Below are positions 1 to 8,065 of a DNA stretch of 64,000 bases, piece after piece. Under the pieces are notes generated by a model. That model was not told where the DNA came from, made no database searches, and saw nothing but the letters and a program-made list of their open reading frames with translations. How positions within the stretch are numbered: the stretch's first letter is position 1; the number at the start of each line of letters is the position of its first letter. The translations under genes were made by a program, and so were the position numbers. This DNA comes from CAYGFH01 sp964356315 (lineage in GTDB: Bacteria; Patescibacteriota; Microgenomatia; UBA10105; UBA927), in NCBI GenBank assembly GCA_964356315.1, contig CAYHHA010000004.1, positions 13,395-77,394 of the forward strand, read 5' to 3'.

Positions 1-37
1 TTTTTATTGCATGTCGTACTTCTGTCACTGCTCTTGC

Positions 38-66
38 TTGACGGTCGGAGTATATATAGGTACGAT
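38..66 (+). promoter_or_regulatory. Promoter giving a leaderless transcript
   Basis: TTGACG (38-43), a 17-nt spacer and TACGAT (61-66) form a good sigma-70-type promoter. The ATG at 73 follows the -10 box by 6 nt, so the transcript would begin at or beside the start codon. This favours 73 over the TTG at 7 as the gene start. Confidence 0.6.
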
Positions 67-72
67 AGACAT

Positions 73-870
73 ATGAGGAAGACTGCCGTACTGCTTCTGG
101 TTATATTCATATTTCCACTTAGCTATATCTTTGCGTCAACTGAGAGCGCACGTAAAGATTATATTTTTCAATTTGATATTTACCGTCAAAAGTACTCTGA
201 ATTTCAGGTCTCTAAAAATGAATACGCAAAATTCAAAACGCTCACTGCACAGGCAACTGCATTGGATAAAACAAAAAGTATGCTTGGGCAAAGAGATCAA
301 CTTTTGCATGCGTATTTAACGCTTTTGGCCGAAAAATTAGCGGAAGATCAGGGGCTTCCTTCAACAACAAAACAACTATACGTTACCCTTATTTCAAACG
401 AATTGAAATTCCTAGAGACCCACGCCCAGACTATTCAATCTATAGCAACACTCGAAGATGCCACGCGGGTATCAGAGGAGCTCAGTGGCCACTATCGAGT
501 ACTGCAAATATCTATCCGGCAAATTCTCACGGGGCTCTCTCTTGGGCAATTGTCAATTCTAGGAAATATGTATGATGCGTCACTGCGCGATGCTCAACTC
601 GTTATGTCTACATATAGAGGAACATTTCTTCCGTCAAAACAAGAAACTATCAACAGATGGATATTGCAGATAAATAACAAACGAAGTTTTTACCAACAAA
701 AACTTGATGCAATAGCATCACTAAATGCGCAATTAGATGCACCAGACCTTGATGAACTTGATCGAAAATTTTCTGAAATCACTCAAAAAATTGCAGAGGC
801 GAGACAATATCTTGTTGAGGGAGCTTCCTTTCTTGTAGAGCTTAAAAACGCATTAAAATATAAAGAATAA
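73..870 (+). CDS. Exported helical protein of unknown function
   Basis: I do not recognise a family. The 265-residue product starts with a signal peptide: charged MRKT, then a hydrophobic stretch to about residue 20 and a small-residue region (FAST) suited to cleavage. The rest is polar and predicted helical, with heptad-like stretches around residues 20-100 and 190-260, so it may be a coiled-coil protein outside the membrane. The frame is open to the left edge of the window, but the promoter ending 6 nt before ATG 73 supports that start. The next gene follows after 3 nt, so the two are probably cotranscribed and may act together in the envelope. Confidence 0.6.
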   Translation: MRKTAVLLLVIFIFPLSYIFASTESARKDYIFQFDIYRQKYSEFQVSKNEYAKFKTLTAQATALDKTKSMLGQRDQLLHAYLTLLAEKLAEDQGLPSTTKQLYVTLISNELKFLETHAQTIQSIATLEDATRVSEELSGHYRVLQISIRQILTGLSLGQLSILGNMYDASLRDAQLVMSTYRGTFLPSKQETINRWILQINNKRSFYQQKLDAIASLNAQLDAPDLDELDRKFSEITQKIAEARQYLVEGASFLVELKNALKYKE

Positions 871-873
871 CCT

Positions 874-1287
874 ATGGATGAACAAATTTCACTACAGCCA
901 TCGATTTTACCACCTTTGGAAACTCCAGAGATTCATGGTCCTGTCGCTGAGCGTGTTTTAGCTGAGGACAAACACAGTGTGGTCGATATGCTCAAAAAAT
1001 TTGCTCCATATATTGGGATATTTTGTATTCTACTGGTTATTCTCGTGGTATCTTCGGTGTCCAAAACGACAACCCTAACTGGGCCTACGACAATAGCGAC
1101 ACCAACGCCTACAAGCGAAGTGAAGGTAATCTCATCGAAGTCATTGAACTACTTTGCCACGGAGAGTGCTTTTATAAAATTCGATGCTACGATAGAGTCA
1201 CTACCGAAAGTTATTCAGGAAGCTGTCTTGCAAGATCCTAGAGCGCTTCCACCCGTTTTGGATCTTCCTCTAGGGTTTTCAAACTAA
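874..1287 (+). CDS. Small single-pass membrane protein, unknown function
   Basis: The product has 137 residues. An acidic, proline-rich N-terminal part (1-40) is followed by one strong transmembrane helix at about 46-65 (IGIFCILLVILVV core) and a Thr/Pro-rich linker, then a short C-terminal domain. The topology suggests an N-terminal tail in the cytoplasm and a small domain outside. It starts 3 nt after the upstream exported-protein gene, so both likely form one operon. No family is recognised and function is unknown. Confidence 0.6.
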   Translation: MDEQISLQPSILPPLETPEIHGPVAERVLAEDKHSVVDMLKKFAPYIGIFCILLVILVVSSVSKTTTLTGPTTIATPTPTSEVKVISSKSLNYFATESAFIKFDATIESLPKVIQEAVLQDPRALPPVLDLPLGFSN

Positions 1288-1298
1288 TAGCCCCTGTA

Positions 1299-1356
1299 GT
1301 ATTTATACCCAAACATTCTTGCGTGTGGTATTTATACCCAAACATTCTTGTGTGTG
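1299..1356 (+). repeat. 29-bp tandem duplication upstream of trigger factor
   Basis: Two adjacent 29-bp units, 1299-1327 and 1328-1356, are identical except for one C/T difference (1322 versus 1351). They sit directly before the -10 box of the trigger factor promoter. The duplication re-sets which sequence lies at the -35 position. Confidence 0.9.
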
Positions 1357-1363
1357 GTATACT
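1355..1363 (+). promoter_or_regulatory. Extended -10 promoter of trigger factor
   Basis: TGG followed by TATACT (1358-1363) is an extended -10 element. The ATG at 1371 is 7 nt downstream, predicting a leaderless mRNA. No good -35 is visible inside the tandem duplication. Confidence 0.5.
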
Positions 1364-1370
1364 TCATTTC

Positions 1371-2228
1371 ATGAAATCACAACTAACCAAGCAAACCGAC
1401 GGCACAATAGAGCTTCTTTTAACTATTCCTTGGGAAGATGTTACAAAAGTCTACGAGACGGTTGTCACCGACATGGTCAATAATGCCGAGATTGACGGCT
1501 TTCGCAAAGGCAAAGCCCCACGCGCAAAAGTAGAAGAAAAACTAGATAAAACAAAGGTATATGAAGAGGCGCTGAAAAAAATAATCCCTGATTCATACGG
1601 AAAAGCAGTAGAGGAGCATAAGATTCACCCTATCGTCCAGCCAAAAATCGAACTGAAAGAGGCTACAGAGCAAAAAGACTGGATACTTCGAGCACTTACC
1701 TGCGAAAAGCCACCAGTTGTATTGGGTGAATACAAAAAAGCAGTCACAGACTTGAAAGCATCCAAGGCAAAAAAAATCTGGACACCCGGACAAGACGTAA
1801 AAAAAGAGGAAAAGGAAGAAAATACAAAACCAACCATCGATGAATTGTTAAAGGCATTATTTGAAAATACCACTATCACCATTCCAGCACTGCTTCTTGA
1901 ACACGAAGTAAACAGACTTTTGTCTGAGCTCATCGATCAGACAAAGAAGCTGGGCATGAGCGCAGAGCAGTATCTTTCCTCAACGGGACGAACAGCCGAA
2001 TCTATCCGCAAAGAATATGAAGAACAAGCGACACGAACGCTTTCTTTGGAATTTGCACTGGAGGCAGTTGCCGATAAAGAGGGAGTGTTGATATCTGATG
2101 ATGATATTGATATTGTCATAAAAACGGCTAAAACCGACGAAGAAAAGAAGGCACTTACCGCACAGAGATATTACATCGCTTCAGTACTTCGTCGCCAAAA
2201 GACCATAGATTTCATAGCTGGAATTTAG
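1371..2228 (+). CDS. tig: Trigger factor-like ribosome-associated chaperone lacking PPIase domain
   Basis: A folding chaperone for nascent chains. Residues 1-110 match the ribosome-binding N-terminal domain, including the loop motif GFRKGKAP that docks on protein L23. Residues about 140-285 match the helical C-terminal cradle domain. The FKBP-type PPIase domain between them is absent and replaced by a short charged linker (KKEEKEE), so the protein is about 285 residues instead of about 430. The start at 1371 is chosen because the family begins MKxxL and the -10 box ends 7 nt upstream; 16 in-frame codons before it fall in the 29-bp repeat. Loss of the PPIase domain fits a reduced genome. Confidence 0.8.
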   Translation: MKSQLTKQTDGTIELLLTIPWEDVTKVYETVVTDMVNNAEIDGFRKGKAPRAKVEEKLDKTKVYEEALKKIIPDSYGKAVEEHKIHPIVQPKIELKEATEQKDWILRALTCEKPPVVLGEYKKAVTDLKASKAKKIWTPGQDVKKEEKEENTKPTIDELLKALFENTTITIPALLLEHEVNRLLSELIDQTKKLGMSAEQYLSSTGRTAESIRKEYEEQATRTLSLEFALEAVADKEGVLISDDDIDIVIKTAKTDEEKKALTAQRYYIASVLRRQKTIDFIAGI

Positions 2229-2233
2229 CATCT

Positions 2234-2262
2234 TTGCATACAGACCCCGCCTGTAGTAAAAT
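2234..2262 (+). promoter_or_regulatory. Promoter upstream of 2274 gene
   Basis: TTGCAT (2234-2239), 17-nt spacer, TAAAAT (2257-2262). The ATG at 2274 lies 11 nt after the -10 box, leaving a leader of only about 5 nt. Confidence 0.5.
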
Positions 2263-2273
2263 CCATAGCTAGT

Positions 2274-2891
2274 ATGGACGATACTGCGTTTAAACAGTCA
2301 TCAGGCTCCCAAAAGCCACAACAGGCCAAATATCAAAATGATTCCATCTTGGAATCACTGCGATCTCTGGGGAGTGGTGTGGGAAAATCGATAGTAAAAG
2401 ACGTTACGGGCGCCGTGGCTTCAGACGCTTTGTCCTCCCTGTTTGGTTCCCCAATGAAAAAGCAGGGAGAGTTAACTCCGAACAAGCCATTGAATTTTCA
2501 GAAAGAACGTATGCCATTTCCTGGCTTCAGACGACCGGAAATGAAAGCGTATACGCCGTTTGTGAAAAAGGAAGAGCCACAATTAAAGGAACAGATTCAA
2601 GCAGTCCAAGCGGAGCTCAAGGCTCTCTCTGCCTCCATAAAGAGCTTAAGTAATGACATTCAAAAAGCAGTTACAGAAACACCAGTGGATCCTGGTATCT
2701 ATCATAAAAACTTTTACGAACGTATCAGATCTGTTCTTAGGCTCATGCGAGAACAGATAGATGACAGTCGCACATGGCTCAATTTATCTTCAAACAGAAA
2801 GCAGAAAAAAGGGTATTGGGGAAAATATAAGAAACACGGAACCTCATTCGGCCTTTCCAATGAACGCACGGTGGCTACACAATCGGGATAG
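2274..2891 (+). CDS. Conserved-looking cytoplasmic protein, unknown function
   Basis: The 205-residue product has no signal peptide or membrane helix. Residues 1-60 are polar with Gly/Ser/Ala (a flexible tail), 75-100 are proline-rich and basic, 105-140 form a probable coiled coil (QLKEQIQAVQAELKAL) and 145-205 are basic (YERIRSVLRLMREQI, then a Lys/Arg-rich end). This tail-plus-coil layout recalls uncharacterised proteins of candidate-phylum genomes, which I cannot name with certainty. It has its own promoter, with an ATG almost at the transcription start. Confidence 0.65.
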   Translation: MDDTAFKQSSGSQKPQQAKYQNDSILESLRSLGSGVGKSIVKDVTGAVASDALSSLFGSPMKKQGELTPNKPLNFQKERMPFPGFRRPEMKAYTPFVKKEEPQLKEQIQAVQAELKALSASIKSLSNDIQKAVTETPVDPGIYHKNFYERIRSVLRLMREQIDDSRTWLNLSSNRKQKKGYWGKYKKHGTSFGLSNERTVATQSG

Positions 2892-2895
2892 GCTC

Positions 2896-2904
2896 TGATA
2901 TACT
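2896..2904 (+). promoter_or_regulatory. Extended -10 promoter for the tRNA region
   Basis: TGA plus TATACT (2899-2904). Transcription would begin near 2911, just before the tRNA-like 5' fragment and about 87 nt before tRNA-Val. Confidence 0.5.
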
Positions 2905-2913
2905 TTCACCAAA

Positions 2914-2939
2914 GGGATCTGTAGCTTAGTTAGCTTAGA
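2914..2939 (+). pseudogene. Possible 5' fragment of a tRNA gene
   Basis: The stretch GGGATCTGTAGCTTAGTTAG resembles a tRNA acceptor strand, the U8-A9 position and the beginning of a D-arm. It stops at a palindromic repeat. No anticodon arm, T-loop or matching 3' acceptor strand (AGATCCC) follows before tRNA-Val. I read it as a tRNA relic; chance similarity is possible. Confidence 0.4.
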
Positions 2940-2975
2940 CCTGCCCGCCCTGCTACGATTCAGCGAGGCAGGCGG
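2940..2975 (+). repeat. GC-rich palindromic repeat next to tRNA
   Basis: CCTGCC at 2940-2945 pairs with GGCAGG at 2967-2972 in an imperfect hairpin of much higher GC than the surroundings. It separates the tRNA-like fragment from the intact tRNA-Val and resembles the short dispersed palindromes common in candidate-phylum genomes. Confidence 0.55.
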
Positions 2976-2997
2976 TGCGTTCGGTGTATTTTCAATT

Positions 2998-3069
2998 GGA
3001 CATGTAGCTCAGGGGTAGAGCGCTGCATTCACATTGCAGATGTCGGGGGTTCAAATCCCTCCATGTCCA
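2998..3069 (+). tRNA. tRNA-Val (anticodon CAC)
   Basis: A complete cloverleaf is visible. The acceptor strands GGACATG and CATGTCC pair fully, with discriminator A3069. The D-stem is GCTC/GAGC and the anticodon stem CTGCA/TGCAG encloses loop TTCACAT, giving anticodon CAC for codon GUG. The T-arm is GGGGG-TTCAAAT-CCCTC with one G-U pair. The CCA end is not encoded, so it must be added by CCA transferase. Confidence 0.95.
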
Positions 3070-3174
3070 CAACTAATACACAAAAAGAGCTAGTGTCTCA
3101 TGATTTTGTCTCAGTAATACCCCATAACACACTCATCGAACCGATTCACACCTATACACACCTATACTCAGTTG

Positions 3175-3203
3175 TTGACACCATGGCGAAAAGATGATAT
3201 AAA
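3175..3203 (+). promoter_or_regulatory. Near-consensus promoter of the glycan locus
   Basis: TTGACA (3175-3180), exactly 17 nt, then TATAAA (3198-3203) preceded by TGA (extended -10). This is the strongest promoter I see in the window. It reads into the HTH gene at 3246 and the glycosyltransferase operon. Transcription should start near 3210. Confidence 0.75.
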
Positions 3204-3214
3204 TTTACCCTATA

Positions 3215-3239
3215 GCGCACCGATAAGCGCGTTTTTTTT
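3215..3239 (+). promoter_or_regulatory. Terminator-like hairpin in the leader
   Basis: GCGC (3215-3218) and GCGC (3227-3230) can form a short stem followed by eight T (3232-3239), between the promoter and the ATG at 3246. It may attenuate the operon. The stem is only 4-5 bp, so strong termination is doubtful. Confidence 0.35.
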
Positions 3240-3245
3240 GTTTTT

Positions 3246-3425
3246 ATGGAGACGTACGATAGATTACTAACTGTCCGTGAGACAGCAGACATACTGAAGC
3301 TAAATACCCTCACCATATACGAGTATATTCGTAATGGAACCCTCAAAGCCGTAAAACTCGGCCGATACTACCGCATTGTGTATATAGACCTTTTAGCATT
3401 TATTGATTCGCATAAAACACAGTAA
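3246..3425 (+). CDS. Small excisionase-family helix-turn-helix protein
   Basis: This 59-residue protein has the layout of the MerR-like excisionase HTH family: LTVRETADILKL (helix-turn-helix), then TIYEYIRNGTLKAVKLGRYY (recognition helix and wing), then YRIVYIDLLAFID. This signature is typical of stand-alone DNA-binding domains. It starts with ATG 36 nt after the predicted transcription start of a near-consensus promoter, and ends 2 nt before the giant glycosyltransferase gene. It may regulate this locus by binding its promoter, or be a remnant of an integrated element; the sequence does not settle which. No recombinase gene is nearby. Confidence 0.8.
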   Translation: METYDRLLTVRETADILKLNTLTIYEYIRNGTLKAVKLGRYYRIVYIDLLAFIDSHKTQ

Positions 3426-3427
3426 CT

Positions 3428-6400
3428 ATGGCACCAGCAGGCATATCTATCATCATCCCTACGTTCAACGAAGCAGGAAATATTAGGAAGCTTTTCACGC
3501 GCCTTGAAAAGGCTATGAAACAGCTTTCAATCCCATATGAAATTATCATTATTGATGACCATTCAACCGATGATACACAAAAGCTGGTAAAGAAGGTAAC
3601 AAAAACAAACCCAATCATTTTTTATAAAAAAATGGGCCAAAAAGGGAAGGGGTTTTCCATAATGGAAGGTGTTACCTATGCAAATTATGAATATATTTGC
3701 ATGCTAGACGCAGATTTACAATATCCTCCCGAGCTTATTCCAGAGCTCTATCATAGTGCGCAAATAAACGGATTCGCTGTGGCAAACAGGACAACATATA
3801 AAAGCACGATACTTCGACGTTTTGCATCACGTTTCAATGCGTTTGTGTTTGGGAGGTTGCTCTTGAACTTACGCACAGACGTACAATCTGGTTTGAAACT
3901 GTTCCCACGGGACGTTTTCGACCGAGTAGATCCACGCCTTGTGTCCGCATGGGGACTGGATATCCCGCTGGTCTTTACGGCTCATGAACTTGGCTATTTA
4001 CCTGGACACGTGGATATGGATTTCGAGCCAAGAACCGAAGGGGAATCGAAGATTGGTTTTTTGTCTACCACACGTGAAATCATAGTAGGGGCAATTAAAA
4101 CAAAATTGTACCATAAACCCTTTCGTATACTTAGTGACAGTGAAGATTCTATGATCGGATCGGGTTTTAACTATAACCGAAAGAAATTCACTACCCATAC
4201 AACGCTCGCGACACACGAATCCGCAATCACCACATTTTCTATATGGCAGGGATCACTTATTGGGCTTATCGTTATAGCGTTTCTCTTTAGTGCCAGCCAA
4301 AATCCATTGTTAACGGCGATTGCAGTTACAGCAACACTTAGTGCTATATATTTTATTGATGTGCTTTTTAATCTCTGGGTTATATCCAAAAGCCTGCACA
4401 CGCCACCAGAAATAGAAATTTCGGAGAAGGATATAGCACTGTTGCAGGATACTGAATTGCCCATATATTCTATTTTATGCCCTCTCTATAAAGAGGCAAG
4501 AGTGCTTCCACAGTTTGTAGAAGCAATGAGCGCGCTAGAATATCCGAAGGATAAACTCGATGTGATGCTTCTTTTGGAAGAAGATGATACGGCAACTATA
4601 CAAGAAGCTAAACGACTAAATCTCCCATCATATTTCCGCATTGTGATCGTACCGGATTCACAACCGAAAACAAAACCAAAGGCAAGCAATTATGGCCTTG
4701 CAATGGCAAAGGGGGAATACGTCGTCGTCTATGATGCCGAGGACAAACCAGAGCCGACTCAACTGAAAAAGGCTATTATCGCCTATTCCAGAGCAGATAG
4801 ATCCATAATTTGTCTGCAGGCAAAGTTGAATTACTACAACCCAACACATAATATTCTGACCAGATTATTTACAGCGGAATATTCGCTGTGGTTTGATGTC
4901 ATCCTACCTGGTCTGCAGTCCTTAAATACCACAATTCCTCTTGGCGGAACAAGCAATCACTTCAAGACTTCAGATCTTGTACGTCTAAAAGGGTGGGATC
5001 CGTTTAATGTAACTGAAGACTGCGATCTGGGGGCCAGGCTGTTTAAAGCAGGGTACAAAACCGCAGTAATAGATTCTACAACATTAGAAGAGGCCAATAG
5101 TCATGTAAAGAATTGGATTCGACAGCGTAGTCGATGGATCAAAGGGTACATGCAGACGTACTTGGTCCACATGAGAAGCCCAATTTCATTCACGCGCGAT
5201 TATGGATGGCATGCTCTGATTTTCCAACTTATGATAGGTGGAAAGATTGCATTCATGCTCATCAATCCGATTCTATGGGTCATCACCATTTCTTACTTTG
5301 TACTCAATCAATATGTTGGAGCATATATAGAGGCAATATACCCAGCACCTGTCTTTTACATGGCAGCTTTTTCACTCGTATTGGGGAATTTTATATGTCT
5401 GTACACCTACATGATTGGTTGCGCCAAACGAAACCATTATGAGCTTATAAAGTATGTTTTTTTGATTCCATTTTACTGGCTGATGATAAGTTGGAGCGCA
5501 TGTATTGCAATTTTTCAGTTATTTTTTAAACCACACTACTGGGAAAAGACAGTACATGGTCTACATATATTGGCGGCGGAAGTACACGAAGAAAAACAAC
5601 TTCTTCGCATGGAAAAATCAAGAACTAGAGCGGTACGATTTGCAAAATTTGCAGATTTAGCTAGATCAAAAATCTTTATCGGTGGAGGAATTTTAGTATT
5701 TTCATCGTTCGTAGGAAATGTTCTTAATTTTTTGTATAACGCATATCTTGGAAGAAAAGCAAGTGTAGAAGACTTTGGTGTTATAAGTTTAATCGGAAGC
5801 TTTCTCTATATTTCTCAAGTGCCTATGGGCGCCTTTGGAAAAGCGGTGACACACAAAAGCGCATATCTCTTTGGGCAACATGGATTTCCGATAAAAGAAT
5901 TTTGGGAGAACATCCGAGGAAAGGGATTACTGGTCTCTGCGGGGATTTCACTCTTGTGGCTTTCACTGATTCCGTTTCTCATGCAGGTATTCAATACAAA
6001 TGACGTTCTTCCGTACATATTATTCACTCCTGTTTGGATCGTTGGAACGGTATCATCTATAGATGGTGGATTTCTAAACGGAAACCTAGACTTTACTACG
6101 CTCGCAGTAGTGTCTGTTATCGAAGCTGCATCAAAATTGATTATTACCGTGTTACTCGTCGAGGCTGGCTTAGGTCATTTATTATACGCAGCATTGCCTT
6201 TGTCCATGACCATAGCCTTGATGGTTATTTGGACTCGAGTCAAGAATATTAAAACAACATCTATACCATCTCATCAACGAGAATCTGCACGTTCTTTTCC
6301 TACGAAATTTTTTGTTTCATCCATATTAACTTCACTAACGAAAATCACGTTTCTAAGTCTGGATATCTTGATGGCGAAGACTTTTTTATCAGTTAAAGAC

Positions 6401-8065
6401 GCTGGCATATACAGCTTACTAACTCTTGCTGGAAAGATGGTATATTTTTTGAGCACACTGATAACTCAATTTACTATTCCACTTATCAGCAAAAACATTG
6501 GAGCCGGCATTAAATCGAACGCCTTATATATACAACTCCTCTCTCTAGTACTCGGAATAAATATATTTTCGTATATAGTTTTTGGGCTGTTTGGATATAT
6601 AACTGTGCCTATACTTTGGGGACAGAAAGCAAGGCTTGTTATTCCATATCTCCCCACATACATCTTCGCGATGGTAGCGTATTCAATATCAGCCTTTATT
6701 ATCACTTATCATCAGACAAAAGGACGAATTATATTCCCAATACTAGGCATATTTTTTGGGATATTTCAAATTATCAGTTTCTCACTTTTTCACGATAGTA
6801 TATCGACGTTTATACAAACCATACATTACATATCTGTTTTGCTTCTGCTCGTTGTAATTATTGTTGATCGGAATTATGGAACACTGAAGATTTTGTGGTG
6901 GAATACTGTAGATTTACTTGGAATATTTGGGAGATTGCCAGTTTCTGGAGGACTTACCAAGGGGAAGAAACGCATATTAGTGTTTAATTGGCGCGATTTA
7001 CGACATAAATGGTCAGGAGGCGCTGAAGTATATATTCATGAGCTATCAAAGCGATGGGTAAAAATGGGGCATGAAGTGACGCTTTTTTGTGGCAGTGATG
7101 GGGGCAGCAGGAGACACGAACAGATTGATGGAGTCAATGTTATTCGCAGAGGAGGATTTTATTTGGTATATTTTTGGGCGTTTTTATATTATATAACGCG
7201 TTTTCGCAAATCATTCGACATTATAATCGATTCTGAGAATGGATTGCCGTTTTTTACACCACTGTATGCAAAAAACGTAAAAATATTTTTACTTATACAT
7301 CATGTTCACCAAGAAGTATTTCGAAAGAGTCTTGCACCTCCTTTTTCATGGATAGCTCAGGCGCTCGAGAAGTATGCCATGTCATTTGCATACAGAAAAA
7401 CAGAAGTGATTACTGTATCACCATCGTCAAAAGCGGACATCTTGGCACATAAGCTTACAAAAACAGATCCTTATGTAGTGTATAACGGCGTCAATCTAGA
7501 TAGATGCAAGCCTGCTAAAAAGTACAAATATCCCACAGTTCTATATCTAGGAAGACTTGCTCAGCTGAAAAGCCTGTCGGTGCTCATCCATGCAGCAAAG
7601 CAGGTACGTGATGATGTTAAGCAGGTTAGATTCATAATTGCTGGAGATGGCCCTGATCGAAATCGATTGATGCAAATGACAAAAACACTAGGGGTCGAAA
7701 AAATAGTCAGATTCGTTGGTAGAGTTTCAGAAGTCGACAAGATACGTTTGTATCAAAGATCATGGGTATTCGTAAACCCTTCACTGATCGAAGGCTGGGG
7801 AATAACTACGATAGAAGCAAATGCCTGTGGCACACCTGTGATTGCTTCTAATGTATCGGGACTACGAGATGCTGTGCATAACCCACATAGTGGGCTTCTC
7901 GTACCATACGGAGATGTGGATGCATTCGCGAGTAATATCTCAAAACTATTAACAAAGACTTCTCAGCGCACGCGCATGAATATAGAATCTATAAAGTGGG
8001 CAAAATTATTTAGCTGGGATAAAAGTGCAAAAGAAAGCATACAAATTTTAACTAAGGAGCTATGA
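3428..8065 (+). CDS. Four-module fusion: GT2 + BcsA-like GT2 + Wzx-like flippase + GT4
   Basis: One uninterrupted 1545-residue frame. Residues 1-235: dolichol-phosphate-mannose-synthase-like GT2 (IIPTFNEAGN; DDHSTDD at 43-49; D94-A-D96 for metal/nucleotide-sugar). About 265-320: two membrane helices. About 340-720: processive cellulose-synthase-like GT2 with YDAEDKPEP (DxD), T529-E-D531 and Q566RSRW570, followed by membrane helices. About 745-1135: polytopic polysaccharide flippase of the MATE/Wzx type. About 1180-1545: cytoplasmic GT4 with GGAEVYIHEL and the nucleotide-sugar motif EGWGITTIE. Together these could load a lipid carrier, extend a glycan, flip it and add a further sugar. Such parts are usually separate proteins. 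The downstream gene overlaps the stop (ATGA). Confidence 0.85.
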   Translation: MAPAGISIIIPTFNEAGNIRKLFTRLEKAMKQLSIPYEIIIIDDHSTDDTQKLVKKVTKTNPIIFYKKMGQKGKGFSIMEGVTYANYEYICMLDADLQYPPELIPELYHSAQINGFAVANRTTYKSTILRRFASRFNAFVFGRLLLNLRTDVQSGLKLFPRDVFDRVDPRLVSAWGLDIPLVFTAHELGYLPGHVDMDFEPRTEGESKIGFLSTTREIIVGAIKTKLYHKPFRILSDSEDSMIGSGFNYNRKKFTTHTTLATHESAITTFSIWQGSLIGLIVIAFLFSASQNPLLTAIAVTATLSAIYFIDVLFNLWVISKSLHTPPEIEISEKDIALLQDTELPIYSILCPLYKEARVLPQFVEAMSALEYPKDKLDVMLLLEEDDTATIQEAKRLNLPSYFRIVIVPDSQPKTKPKASNYGLAMAKGEYVVVYDAEDKPEPTQLKKAIIAYSRADRSIICLQAKLNYYNPTHNILTRLFTAEYSLWFDVILPGLQSLNTTIPLGGTSNHFKTSDLVRLKGWDPFNVTEDCDLGARLFKAGYKTAVIDSTTLEEANSHVKNWIRQRSRWIKGYMQTYLVHMRSPISFTRDYGWHALIFQLMIGGKIAFMLINPILWVITISYFVLNQYVGAYIEAIYPAPVFYMAAFSLVLGNFICLYTYMIGCAKRNHYELIKYVFLIPFYWLMISWSACIAIFQLFFKPHYWEKTVHGLHILAAEVHEEKQLLRMEKSRTRAVRFAKFADLARSKIFIGGGILVFSSFVGNVLNFLYNAYLGRKASVEDFGVISLIGSFLYISQVPMGAFGKAVTHKSAYLFGQHGFPIKEFWENIRGKGLLVSAGISLLWLSLIPFLMQVFNTNDVLPYILFTPVWIVGTVSSIDGGFLNGNLDFTTLAVVSVIEAASKLIITVLLVEAGLGHLLYAALPLSMTIALMVIWTRVKNIKTTSIPSHQRESARSFPTKFFVSSILTSLTKITFLSLDILMAKTFLSVKDAGIYSLLTLAGKMVYFLSTLITQFTIPLISKNIGAGIKSNALYIQLLSLVLGINIFSYIVFGLFGYITVPILWGQKARLVIPYLPTYIFAMVAYSISAFIITYHQTKGRIIFPILGIFFGIFQIISFSLFHDSISTFIQTIHYISVLLLLVVIIVDRNYGTLKILWWNTVDLLGIFGRLPVSGGLTKGKKRILVFNWRDLRHKWSGGAEVYIHELSKRWVKMGHEVTLFCGSDGGSRRHEQIDGVNVIRRGGFYLVYFWAFLYYITRFRKSFDIIIDSENGLPFFTPLYAKNVKIFLLIHHVHQEVFRKSLAPPFSWIAQALEKYAMSFAYRKTEVITVSPSSKADILAHKLTKTDPYVVYNGVNLDRCKPAKKYKYPTVLYLGRLAQLKSLSVLIHAAKQVRDDVKQVRFIIAGDGPDRNRLMQMTKTLGVEKIVRFVGRVSEVDKIRLYQRSWVFVNPSLIEGWGITTIEANACGTPVIASNVSGLRDAVHNPHSGLLVPYGDVDAFASNISKLLTKTSQRTRMNIESIKWAKLFSWDKSAKESIQILTKEL

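Noticed and set aside
3152..3346. 64-codon minus-strand frame over the HTH promoter
   Set aside because: It overlaps a consensus promoter and the HTH gene on the other strand and has no protein features.
4171..4464. Several 60-110-codon frames opposite or inside the giant fusion gene
   Set aside because: They are shadows of a gene whose domains and motifs cover the whole length.
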